Shown one piece after another: positions 34,814-43,173 of a DNA stretch of 53,283 nt. A program made the position numbers and the translations under genes. Positions within the stretch are counted from its first letter, which is position 1. Each line of letters opens with the position of its first letter. The DNA is taken from the NCBI GenBank assembly GCA_964405075.1, contig CAYOMP010000004.1, positions 1 to 53,283 of the forward strand, in the 5' to 3' direction. This DNA is from CAYOMP01 sp964405075 (lineage in GTDB: Bacteria > Bacillota > Clostridia > Lachnospirales > Lachnospiraceae). Below the pieces are notes generated by a model that was given only the letters and a program-made list of their open reading frames with translations, was not told where the DNA came from and ran no database searches.

Positions 34814-35739
34814 TATTTTTAGAATCCGTATATAAACATAATGTATGGGGAGGAAATAGGCTAATCACAGAATTTGGTTGCAATGAAAAAGGCAATGATA
34901 TTGGTGAATGTTGGGGAATAGCTGCCCATGCTAATGGGGATTGTGTTATTAAGAATGGGAATTATAAAGGAATGAAATTATCCGAGATGTGGGAAAAAAA
35001 TCCGACATTTTTTGGAAACAAAACAAATGAAAAGACTTATCCGCTATTAACAAAAATTATAGATGCACAAGAAGATTTAAGTATACAAGTTCATCCAGAT
35101 GATAACTATGCGTTTATTAATGAAAATGGAGCTAAGGGTAAGACTGAATGCTGGTACATAATGGATTGTAAAGAAAATGCAAGTATTGTTATAGGGCATA
35201 AGGCAAAAACAAAATCACAGTTAGAAGAAATGATTTTATCCAATAAATGGAATGAATTAATTAGAGAGATACCTATAGAAAAGGGTGATTTCTTTCAGAT
35301 TAATCCAGGAACCATCCATGCAATAAAGGGTGGAACTTTGATTTTAGAAACACAGCAAAATAGTGATATTACATATAGAGTATATGATTATGAGCGATTA
35401 TCAAATGGAAAGTTAAGAGAACTGCACATTGATAAGAGCTTAGATGTGATAAATGTTCCGGAAAACTCAATGTATAATTTAATGAAATCCACTAAGAAAT
35501 ATGAGAAAAATGTATTGGAAGAACTATATAAGTGTCAATATTATACAGTTTTTAAAGGAATAGTGGAAAAGGAAATGGAATTTGAACAAAAGTATCCTTT
35601 TTTAGCTGTAACAGTTATTGAAGGTGAAGGGTTTATAGATGGAAAAGCCATAAAAAAAGGCGATAATTTCATTTTGTCCTCTTACTATGGAATGTGCAAA
35701 ATGGAAGGAAATCTGGAATTTATAGCTTCAACTGTGTAA
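34801..35739 (+). CDS. manA: Mannose-6-phosphate isomerase, class I
   Basis: 312 residues, the short bacterial type I form. Zinc ligands are visible: QVHPDD (Gln and His, about 98-103), Glu in KTECWYIMD, and the later His in NPGTIHAIKGG. The catalytic Arg region is ITYRVYDYERLS. It converts mannose 6-phosphate to fructose 6-phosphate. The ATG lies inside the end of the kinase gene (13-bp overlap), so translation is probably coupled. In a sugar-degradation operon this indicates that mannose, or fructose by the kinase, is released from the substrate. Confidence 0.93.
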   Translation: MEKIIFLESVYKHNVWGGNRLITEFGCNEKGNDIGECWGIAAHANGDCVIKNGNYKGMKLSEMWEKNPTFFGNKTNEKTYPLLTKIIDAQEDLSIQVHPDDNYAFINENGAKGKTECWYIMDCKENASIVIGHKAKTKSQLEEMILSNKWNELIREIPIEKGDFFQINPGTIHAIKGGTLILETQQNSDITYRVYDYERLSNGKLRELHIDKSLDVINVPENSMYNLMKSTKKYEKNVLEELYKCQYYTVFKGIVEKEMEFEQKYPFLAVTVIEGEGFIDGKAIKKGDNFILSSYYGMCKMEGNLEFIASTV

Positions 35740-35801
35740 TTAATCTGATACATTTAAAATGTATTTAGATGTAGAAAGAGATGTAATAGGAGGCGGTTAT
35801 A

Positions 35802-37475
35802 TTGAGGAAAATACAAAATCCAATTTTGAGAGGATTTCATCCAGACCCATCAATTGTTCGTGTAGATAATGATTATTATATTGCGACATCTACATTTGAA
35901 TGGTGGCCTGGAATATGTCTGCATCATTCCACAGATTTGATTAACTGGGAACAAATAGAATACCCTTTGAACAGAACATCTCAGTTGGATTTACGTGGTG
36001 TGGGTTCATCCCAGGGAATTTGGGCACCTTGTCTGACGTATGATAAAGGAACATTCTATTTGTTGTATACAGTTGTAAATGCTTTTTACTGCAATATGTA
36101 TGACACTAATAATTATTTGATAACTGCTACAGATATACATGGACCATGGTCAGAACCTATTCCGCTTAATAATTTTGGATTTGATCCATCTTTATTTCAT
36201 GATGATGATGGAAGAAAATATATGGTAAGCATGGTGACAGACCATAGGGTTCCTAAAAAATATGTAGGAAGGTTAGTGTTGCAGGAATTTGATCCAATGA
36301 ATAAAACGATGATTGGTCCTGTAAAAGATATATATGCGGCGGATAAGATTTTTTTGGAAGGACCTCATATTTTCAAGAGAAATGGTTGGTATTATTTATT
36401 TTCAGCAGATACAGGAACTGGTGAAGGTCATGGTCAGACAATTCAACGCTCCAAAAATATTTGGGGACCATATGAAATGTATAAAGCGGATTTTATGCAA
36501 AGAGAAGATGAAAATGATGCCTATTCTATTTTGACATCAAGGCATCACGAAGATATTTTATTGCAAAAGTCAGGTCATTGTGATTTGGTGGAAACTCCCG
36601 ATGGTGAATGGTATGCGGTTCATTTATGTGGCAGAGCATCAAATATGAAAAATCCAGATAACGTAAGTCGTTTCCCAGGTGTGAGAAGATATATGCTAGG
36701 CAGAGAGACAGCTATTCAAAAGATGCGTTGGACTGAAGATGACTGGTTAGTATTGGATTGTGGAGGAAATACTCCACAAGAATATGTTGAACCTCCAAAG
36801 TTTGTAAAAAATGAGAGTAATGTTGTAACGTTAAAGGAAGAATTGATTGAAAAAGATAACTATATTTTTAGAGATGATTTTGAAAAAGATGAGTTGTCAA
36901 TTAAGTATCAATCCTTACGTATCCCTATGACGGAAAAGTATGTTTCACTTAAGGAACGACCAGGATATTTGCGTATGTACGGACGCAGTGGTTTGTCTTC
37001 GAAGTTTTCACAGTCATTAATAGCTGTTCGCTTGACAGAATATAGTATGGAAATGAGTACAAAATTAGAATTTGAACCAGAAGTATTTAAGCAAATGGCA
37101 GGTCTTATTGTAATGTATGATATAGATAATTACTTGTATTTACATATCTCGTATGATGAAGACTGTGGAAAATGTATTTCATTGTTGCAAGCTGAAAATA
37201 AGAAATATACATATTTGACTGATTATATTCCTATTAAAGAAAAGCAGCCTGTTGTTTTGAAAGCTGTAATGAAAAATGGAATATTAAGTTTTTCATATTG
37301 CGTTGAAGGAGAAGAATGGGTTCAGGCAGCATCAGGGATAGATGGTAGTTTTATGTCAGATGAGGCATGTGATGAAGGATGGTTTACAGGAAGTATGGTA
37401 GGAATATGCTGTCAGGACCTTACCGGATTTGGTAAATATGCGGATTTTGACTGGTTTGAGGTAAAAACCAAATAA
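35802..37475 (+). CDS. GH43 beta-xylosidase/arabinofuranosidase (subfamily-11-like)
   Basis: 557 residues, starting with TTG 35802, 8 bp after AGGAGG. The five-blade propeller carries the three acidic residues: Asp15 (FHPDPSIV), Asp128 (FGFDPSLFHDDDG) and Glu186 (FLEGPHIF). These positions are nearly the same as in the Geobacillus XynB3 enzyme (15, 128, 187). STFEWWPGICLHHSTDLINW and LDLRGVGSSQGIWAPCL are typical of beta-xylosidases in this subgroup. A C-terminal beta-sandwich (about 350-557) completes the usual architecture. No signal peptide; cytoplasmic release of xylose or arabinose from imported oligosaccharides. It is the last gene before the terminator at 37528. Confidence 0.93.
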   Translation: MRKIQNPILRGFHPDPSIVRVDNDYYIATSTFEWWPGICLHHSTDLINWEQIEYPLNRTSQLDLRGVGSSQGIWAPCLTYDKGTFYLLYTVVNAFYCNMYDTNNYLITATDIHGPWSEPIPLNNFGFDPSLFHDDDGRKYMVSMVTDHRVPKKYVGRLVLQEFDPMNKTMIGPVKDIYAADKIFLEGPHIFKRNGWYYLFSADTGTGEGHGQTIQRSKNIWGPYEMYKADFMQREDENDAYSILTSRHHEDILLQKSGHCDLVETPDGEWYAVHLCGRASNMKNPDNVSRFPGVRRYMLGRETAIQKMRWTEDDWLVLDCGGNTPQEYVEPPKFVKNESNVVTLKEELIEKDNYIFRDDFEKDELSIKYQSLRIPMTEKYVSLKERPGYLRMYGRSGLSSKFSQSLIAVRLTEYSMEMSTKLEFEPEVFKQMAGLIVMYDIDNYLYLHISYDEDCGKCISLLQAENKKYTYLTDYIPIKEKQPVVLKAVMKNGILSFSYCVEGEEWVQAASGIDGSFMSDEACDEGWFTGSMVGICCQDLTGFGKYADFDWFEVKTK

Positions 37476-37527
37476 ATCTAAAAAAAATGTATATATAAAT
37501 AAAAAAAAGTAATTTTTTTATAAAAGT

Positions 37528-37586
37528 GAAATTGATATATTACAAGGTAAATAATTGAAACAATATATCAATTTCATTTTTTATTT
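37528..37586 (+). terminator. Terminator of the glycoside hydrolase operon / leader attenuator of the chemoreceptor
   Basis: GAAATTGATATATT (37528-37541) pairs perfectly over 14 bp with AATATATCAATTTC (37562-37575), with a 20-nt loop, followed by ATTTTTTATTT. Only 24 bp separate it from the chemoreceptor start at 37611, which leaves no room for a promoter between them. Confidence 0.75.
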
Positions 37587-37610
37587 ACGCGAGCAAAGAG
37601 GAGAAGATGC

Positions 37611-39677
37611 ATGTCAGGAAAAAGAAAAAAAATACGAACTGTTTTAATTGGAGCATTTATGCTTCCGGTAATTTTTATTGTGGTTTTGGGAACTGTGTCT
37701 TACAATAAGGCATCTAAAACTATCATTGAAAAGTATGAAGAAGCCTCTGTAAATACGATTTCAGCAGAGAGTTTATACTTCAACTTATTATGTAACACAG
37801 TAGAAGCTAAAGCAGAAGAAATGATCATGGATACAACTATTTCCAATTATTATGAAAATAATTATGCCAGTACGGATACTAAGGCTATGCAATATCTTAC
37901 GGATATTAAGAATAGTGTAGTATATATGGTGGGAAGTGTAGAGCATATAGGTGATTATGCGATAGTATCAGAGAATGGAACTCAATTATCATCATTTTAT
38001 ACTGCTTTTCCAAAAGATGCATATACTAAGCTGTTTGAATCAAAGGAAGGAGTATATTTAACAGAAAATACAGTTAGAAGCCTATGGCTTGGAAATCATA
38101 CATATTTAGATGAGATTTTTGAGAGAAATAATAGTAAGTACGGTTTAGTTTTTTATCAGAAGTTCTTAAAGGCTAATGCACTTGTTGTTATGGATATTAA
38201 ATTAGAAACAATAAAGAAGGCACTTGATAATATGGACTTTGGTGAAAATGCATACAAAGCTGTTGTCACCAAAGATGGAAGAGAAATAACTTATGTAGAC
38301 AGCGTAGATGAGAATGGAAAGAAAAAACAGCAAACTACATCAGAAAACGTATTTATAGGAAATAGTTTTTTTGAAGAAACAAAAAATGCCTCAGAGTCAG
38401 GTTGTCTGATTACCAGTTATAAAGGTGAGGATTATTTATATGTATATGCGCCTGTTGGTGATAAGGGAATTATGTTGTGCGGTTTGATTCCATATTCTAA
38501 TATTATGAAAGGAACCGACGGCATTAGAAATTTAACAATAATTTTGGTAGTGCTTGCCACATTAGTAGCCCTGATTAATGGAAACAGAATAGCATATAGT
38601 ATAAGTAAAGCATTAAGAACAGTTGTTAAGTCTCTTAATACTGTAGCAGAAGGGGATTTAACAGTAAAATTTAAAACGAAACGAAAAGATGAGTTTGGTG
38701 TATTAAATGACAGTTTGAATAATATGTTAAATGGAATATGCGATATTATGATTAATGTACACAACTTTGGTGCCGAGGTAAATGAGCTATCCTGCGGAGT
38801 AGAGAAAACAACAGAGGGAATTGATTATTCAATGAAGCAGGTAGTTGGTGCAATGGACGAGGTTGCTAGTGGAGTGGTTACTCAGGCGGGTGAAACAGAA
38901 AATTGTAATGAAAGAATGATACAGTTTTCACAACAAATTAATGAGGCATGTATACAAGCAGAGAATATGAGTACGGTAGCTGATAAAACTATTCAAACGG
39001 TAGATAACGGTAAGCAAATTGTAGAAGAATTAAGCAGGCAACTAGGAGATACCATTAGTATCACAGAAGAACTAAGTCAAGACATTTTGAATGTACAAAC
39101 CAAATCAGACCAGATTGAAGATATTTTAAAGGTAATAAAAGAAATAGCAGAACAGACTAATTTGTTATCTTTAAATGCTTCAGTTGAAGCAGCTAGAGCA
39201 GGAGAAAACGGAAGAGGTTTTGCTGTTGTAGCAGATGAAATCAGAAAACTGGCAGACCAGTCTGTAAAAGCTGGAATGCGAATTCAGGACATTGTAGGTG
39301 ATATTAGAAGCACAACAAAGCAAACAACGGATTCTGCAAAAAGAACAACAGAATATATCTATGCACAAACCAGATCTTTGGAAGATACAATTTCGGTATT
39401 CACATCAATTAACGATTGTGTTGAGGAATTGGTTAATGGTTTGAAGCAAATGGAAGAAAGAATGAATGTGGTTGGTGAGCAAAGACAAGAGATGGAAAAA
39501 TCTATTTACAATATTGCTGACGTGTCACAACAGGTGGCATCTACAACAGAGGAAGTAACAGCCACTCTAAATGAACAGGTAGATTTTATCTCCATATTAG
39601 CAGGAAAGGCAGAGCATTTAGCTGAGAGAGTAAAGGATTTAGAAGCTGCTATGTCTCATTTTAAGGTTGAAAGTTAA
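37611..39677 (+). CDS. Methyl-accepting chemotaxis protein with Cache-type sensor
   Basis: 688 residues: TM1 at about 10-28, a periplasmic-side sensor of about 275 residues (Cache-like; NALVVMDIKLETIKKAL and LYVYAPVGDKGIMLCGLIP), TM2 at about 306-325, HAMP (ALRTVVKSLNTVAEGDLTVKF) and a long cytoplasmic coiled coil. The signalling tip LSLNASVEAARAGENGRGFAVVADEIRKLADQ binds CheA/CheW. It should steer a flagellated cell by a ligand related to the locus, directly or through the binding protein encoded next. RBS AGAGGAG lies before ATG 37611. A chemoreceptor inside a glycan-utilisation locus is notable. Confidence 0.95.
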   Translation: MSGKRKKIRTVLIGAFMLPVIFIVVLGTVSYNKASKTIIEKYEEASVNTISAESLYFNLLCNTVEAKAEEMIMDTTISNYYENNYASTDTKAMQYLTDIKNSVVYMVGSVEHIGDYAIVSENGTQLSSFYTAFPKDAYTKLFESKEGVYLTENTVRSLWLGNHTYLDEIFERNNSKYGLVFYQKFLKANALVVMDIKLETIKKALDNMDFGENAYKAVVTKDGREITYVDSVDENGKKKQQTTSENVFIGNSFFEETKNASESGCLITSYKGEDYLYVYAPVGDKGIMLCGLIPYSNIMKGTDGIRNLTIILVVLATLVALINGNRIAYSISKALRTVVKSLNTVAEGDLTVKFKTKRKDEFGVLNDSLNNMLNGICDIMINVHNFGAEVNELSCGVEKTTEGIDYSMKQVVGAMDEVASGVVTQAGETENCNERMIQFSQQINEACIQAENMSTVADKTIQTVDNGKQIVEELSRQLGDTISITEELSQDILNVQTKSDQIEDILKVIKEIAEQTNLLSLNASVEAARAGENGRGFAVVADEIRKLADQSVKAGMRIQDIVGDIRSTTKQTTDSAKRTTEYIYAQTRSLEDTISVFTSINDCVEELVNGLKQMEERMNVVGEQRQEMEKSIYNIADVSQQVASTTEEVTATLNEQVDFISILAGKAEHLAERVKDLEAAMSHFKVES

Positions 39678-39772
39678 TATAAGCAGTTATTTGAAGATGT
39701 TAAAATTTTGGATTGAAGCTAAAAAAAACGTAGTTAGAACTTAAAAAATATGGTTTTTAAAGAATAACTAAA

Positions 39773-39800
39773 TTGTTATATTAAGATTACAAAATAAATA
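39773..39800 (+). promoter_or_regulatory. Candidate promoter of the sugar ABC importer
   Basis: TTGTTA (39773-39778) and TAAATA (39795-39800) lie 16 bp apart in the 159-bp gap after the chemoreceptor. A perfect palindrome begins one base after the -10 element. Confidence 0.4.
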
Positions 39801-39801
39801 C

Positions 39802-39816
39802 GCACTTAATAAGTGC
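39802..39816. promoter_or_regulatory. Palindromic operator-like site
   Basis: GCACTT-AAT-AAGTGC is a perfect 6-bp inverted repeat with 3-nt centre, located over the expected transcription start and 20 bp before the binding-protein start codon. The position suits repression. It does not match the catabolite-repression consensus. It could also form a small hairpin in the leader. Confidence 0.4.
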
Positions 39817-39836
39817 TAATAATAGGAGGAAGAATA

Positions 39837-41231
39837 ATGAAAAGAAAATTACTTGCAGGGGTTTTAACTGCAGCAATGACAGCCGGTATGCTTGTTGGTT
39901 GTGGAAATAGTGCAAACACAGCTAATGTAACAAGCGATAGTGCAGCAGAGACAACAGAAGAAACAGCAGCAGAAGCTACAGAAACAACAACAACAGAAAC
40001 AACAACAGAATCAGTTGTAACAGAACCAACAGAATTAACTTACATTTTTGCTGATGGTGATGAAGGTGCAAAAGCAGCGATGAATACAATAGTTGATCGT
40101 TTTAATGAAGCTTATCCAGATATAACTATTACCATTGAACCAGGAAATGGTGGAGCATATAGTGAGTTTTTAAAAACTAAAGATAGTGTTGGTGAATTTC
40201 CAGATGTAATGGAAATGAGAGATACAGCATTATATGTAAGAGCAGGTAAGCTTGCTAATTTACCAGCTGAAATTACAGATTTATTTACAACAACAACAGA
40301 ATTTGATGGCAGTGTTTATACAGTTCCATTAGCAGGTGAAAATACACAGGGTATTATTTACAATAAGAAATATTTTGATGCAAATGGATTAACAGAGCCA
40401 ACTACTTATGACGAATTCATCGAATTATGTCAGAAAATTAAAGATTTAGGTGATATGTCACCACTTGTTGTAGGTGGACAAGATATTTGGCATATGGGAT
40501 TTTGGTTTAATAAGGTATATGATGATCAGGTAATTAGTCAGGATGCAGATTTTATTAAACATTGTTACGAAGGAACAAAAGACTTTTCAGATGAAACTTT
40601 CAAAGCAACATTTACAGAATTACAGGATATTATTCAGTATGCACAGGAAGGTTGGGTATCAACACCAGATGCACAGATTACTACTTTCCTTGTAAATGAA
40701 ATGTCAGCAATGATGTTCTCAGGTACACATATGTTTTCACAGATTTCAGCAGCAGACCCTGAATTTGAAATTGGCTGGTTTGCAATACCAAGTCCAGATG
40801 GAAAAACTCGTTTAGTAGGTGGAGCAGGAAGCTCAGGATTAGCAATATCAGCAGAAGCAGCAGCAGATTCAAATAAAAAAGCAGCAGCAGAAGCTTTCAT
40901 TAAATTCTTCTATGAACCAGAAAACTATAAAGTATATTGTGAAACATTAAGTGCAATTCCGGCAACAATAGAAAAACCTGAATTAGAAGTAGCAGATGTA
41001 TTCCAGGAAGTAATTGATGCAACAACAACAGCTGACCAGTTATCATCTATGTGGAATGGTAAGGTTGGAGAAAACGAATTACCACCAGATTTCAGAAACT
41101 TTACATACAAAACTTTAATTGAAGTATTACAGGGAACTAGAGATATTGATTCAGCATGTGATGAATTAAATAAAACATGGGCTGTAAGTTTAGAAAGCTT
41201 CAATCCATTAACAGGAGTAGGAATTGAATAG
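39837..41231 (+). CDS. Extracellular sugar-binding lipoprotein of an ABC importer
   Basis: 464 residues; start ATG 39837 behind AGGAGG, with the frame from 39813 extending artificially. The lipobox LVGC puts the lipidated Cys at residue 22, followed by a Thr/Glu/Ala-rich linker to about 65 that spaces the protein from the membrane. The rest is a family-1 solute-binding fold (ITIEPGNGGAYSEFLKTKD, FPDVMEMRDTALYVRAGKL, GIIYNKKYFDANGL). These proteins bind oligosaccharides and deliver them to MalF/MalG-type permeases, here encoded downstream after a terminator. Ligand unknown; likely the lyase-generated oligosaccharide. Confidence 0.95.
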   Translation: MKRKLLAGVLTAAMTAGMLVGCGNSANTANVTSDSAAETTEETAAEATETTTTETTTESVVTEPTELTYIFADGDEGAKAAMNTIVDRFNEAYPDITITIEPGNGGAYSEFLKTKDSVGEFPDVMEMRDTALYVRAGKLANLPAEITDLFTTTTEFDGSVYTVPLAGENTQGIIYNKKYFDANGLTEPTTYDEFIELCQKIKDLGDMSPLVVGGQDIWHMGFWFNKVYDDQVISQDADFIKHCYEGTKDFSDETFKATFTELQDIIQYAQEGWVSTPDAQITTFLVNEMSAMMFSGTHMFSQISAADPEFEIGWFAIPSPDGKTRLVGGAGSSGLAISAEAAADSNKKAAAEAFIKFFYEPENYKVYCETLSAIPATIEKPELEVADVFQEVIDATTTADQLSSMWNGKVGENELPPDFRNFTYKTLIEVLQGTRDIDSACDELNKTWAVSLESFNPLTGVGIE

Positions 41232-41242
41232 GTATTAAAAAG

Positions 41243-41275
41243 AAAATCTCTCCCGAAATAAAGGGAGAGATTTTT
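41243..41275 (+). terminator. Intrinsic terminator between binding protein and permease genes
   Basis: AAAATCTCTCCC (41243-41254) pairs with GGGAGAGATTTT (41263-41274), loop 8 nt, ending in a T-run. Partial termination here would give more binding protein than permease, a common arrangement in sugar ABC operons. Confidence 0.82.
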
Positions 41276-41343
41276 AAAAAAAGACATTGTGAATTTAGCG
41301 ATATATATATCTGTAGATATTAAATATCAGAAAGAAGGAGTTT

Positions 41344-42228
41344 ATGAATAAAAAGAAAGGATTCGATAAGACAACATGTTTGTTTGTTGCTCCGGCATTT
41401 ATATTTTTTACTTTATTCATTATAGTGCCAACAGTGGCAAGTACATATTATAGCTTTACATCTTGGGACGGAATTAGTCCTGACACTAAATTTATTGGGT
41501 TGGCTAACTATAAAGAAATATTTACAAGTGCACGTTTTGGAAATGCATTAAAAAATACAATTATTTTAACAGTATTTATTTCGATTTTTGAAAATACAAT
41601 TGCCTTGTTATTAGCATTATTAGTAGATAATGTTAGATGGGGAAAAAACATTTTTAGAAGTTCATTTTATATCCCGGTATTAATTAGCGGTATTGTATCT
41701 GGTTTTATTTGGAAAATTATGTACAATTACAATTTTGGTACTTTTAATAAAATATTAGAAAATGTAGGTTTGGAAGCTTTAAAACAGGATTGGCTTGGAA
41801 ATACAGCATTGACACTATTAATGATTGGTCTTGTTCTTATTTGGAAAGGTGCCGGATACTATATGATTATTTATCTTGCATCACTACAAAGTGTATCGCC
41901 TGAATTAATAGAAGCAGCGGAAATAGATGGTGCCAGTCCAATACAAAGATTTAGACATATTACGATTCCTCTTATATCAGGAGCGTTTACAATTAATTTT
42001 ACTTTATCATTAATTAATGGATTAAAAGTATTTGACCAAATCAATGTTATGACTGATGGTGGTCCTGGATTTACATCAGAAACACTGGTATATTTGTTGT
42101 ATAAGGTTGGATTTAATGAAGGAAGACAAGGATTTGGTACAGCAGTAGGTATGATGTTATTATTTATAATAATTATATTGAATACGCTACAGCAGAAGTT
42201 TTTGAGAAGTAGGGAGGTCCAGCTATAA
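41344..42228 (+). CDS. Sugar ABC transporter permease 1 (MalF/UgpA type)
   Basis: 294 residues, six helices. It begins with a basic N-terminus and the helix FVAPAFIFFTLFIIVPTVASTYYSF. The EAA loop that contacts the ATPase is present (IEAAEIDGASPIQRFRHITIPL). It pairs with the permease that overlaps its last base. RBS AAGAAGGAG lies before ATG 41344. Family and role are secure; sugar specificity is not visible. Confidence 0.94.
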   Translation: MNKKKGFDKTTCLFVAPAFIFFTLFIIVPTVASTYYSFTSWDGISPDTKFIGLANYKEIFTSARFGNALKNTIILTVFISIFENTIALLLALLVDNVRWGKNIFRSSFYIPVLISGIVSGFIWKIMYNYNFGTFNKILENVGLEALKQDWLGNTALTLLMIGLVLIWKGAGYYMIIYLASLQSVSPELIEAAEIDGASPIQRFRHITIPLISGAFTINFTLSLINGLKVFDQINVMTDGGPGFTSETLVYLLYKVGFNEGRQGFGTAVGMMLLFIIIILNTLQQKFLRSREVQL

Positions 42229-43067
42229 TGGAAAGAGGCAGAAGAAAGTTAAAATCGACGGATATTTTATTTTTTGCAATAGCTGTAGTACTGGCATTTG
42301 TCTTTATATATCCGGTATTATTTGCATTAATGTCTGCATTTAAAAGTAATGGTGATATTTTAAAGAATCCAATAGCATTTCCAACGTCTTTATATTTACA
42401 GAATTTTAAAGATTTATTTGAACAGTCGGATTTTGCTACTGCCATTGTCCATTCAATAATTCTTACAGTTGTTTCAGAAGTGTTGATTGTGTGTATAGTG
42501 CCAATGGCAGCATATGCAATTGAACGTAGACAGAGTAAAGCTACATCTTTAATATATACTTATTTTTTAGCGGGGATGATGATACCATTTCATTTATATA
42601 TGTTTCCGTTGTTTAAAGAATTAAAAATTATGGGTATGTTTGGAAATATGATTGGACCGATTGTTGTATATATTTCGGGTTCAATAGCATTTGGAACATT
42701 ACTGTATTGCAGTTTCTTAAAAGGTATACCATTAGAAATAGAGGAAGCAGCAATGATAGATGGTTGTACACCGTTTCAAACATTTTGGAAAGTTACATTT
42801 CCACTACTTGGACCTTGTACAGGAACTATGGTAATATTAAATGGTCTGGGAATTTGGAATGATTATTTAATGCCATATCTTGTTATGCCAAGTGGCGTTG
42901 CAAAGACAATTACAGTTGAAATTGCTTCCTTCGTAGGTCAATATTCTGCCAGATGGGATATTGTGTTTGCAGGAACAGTTATTTCAATAGTACCAGCTTT
43001 AGCAGTATTTTGTGCATTCCAGAAATATTTTGTAAAAGGAATTACAGCAGGAGCTGCAAAGGGTTAA
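42228..43067 (+). CDS. Sugar ABC transporter permease 2 (MalG/UgpE type)
   Basis: 279 residues, six helices. The EAA motif reads IEEAAMIDGCTPFQTFWKVTFPL. The start codon overlaps the stop of permease 1 by one base (TAATG), implying coupled translation. No ATPase gene follows, so the pair must use an ATPase encoded elsewhere, as with the shared MsmK/MsmX-type ATPases of Bacillota. A hairpin region and a two-component system follow. Confidence 0.94.
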   Translation: MERGRRKLKSTDILFFAIAVVLAFVFIYPVLFALMSAFKSNGDILKNPIAFPTSLYLQNFKDLFEQSDFATAIVHSIILTVVSEVLIVCIVPMAAYAIERRQSKATSLIYTYFLAGMMIPFHLYMFPLFKELKIMGMFGNMIGPIVVYISGSIAFGTLLYCSFLKGIPLEIEEAAMIDGCTPFQTFWKVTFPLLGPCTGTMVILNGLGIWNDYLMPYLVMPSGVAKTITVEIASFVGQYSARWDIVFAGTVISIVPALAVFCAFQKYFVKGITAGAAKG

Positions 43068-43078
43068 ATATTAATTTT

Positions 43079-43143
43079 GAGTTGTCGTATGAATACATAT
43101 GTTATGCATAAAAGGTATAGTATATGCATTCATATGACAACTC
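43079..43143 (+). promoter_or_regulatory. 22-bp leader hairpin before the YesM-type kinase
   Basis: Arm 43079-43100 pairs with 43122-43143 over 22 positions, with one G-U pair and one mismatch, around a 21-nt loop. It is followed by CTTTTGG, so the U-tract is short. It lies 11 nt after the permease stop and could end the importer transcript. Its right arm shares CAACTC with the next hairpin. Confidence 0.7.
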
Positions 43144-43167
43144 CTTTTGGCGTTGTAAAAGGAGTTG
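43138..43167 (+). promoter_or_regulatory. Hairpin hiding the ribosome binding site of the sensor kinase
   Basis: CAACTCCTTTT (43138-43148) pairs perfectly over 11 bp with AAAAGGAGTTG (43157-43167), loop GGCGTTGT. The right arm contains the Shine-Dalgarno AAAAGGAG of the kinase gene (ATG 43174), so folding would block translation. The left arm overlaps the right arm of the preceding 22-bp hairpin (43138-43143), so the two cannot form together. This is the layout of an on/off RNA switch. Confidence 0.65.
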
Positions 43168-43173
43168 ATTTTT

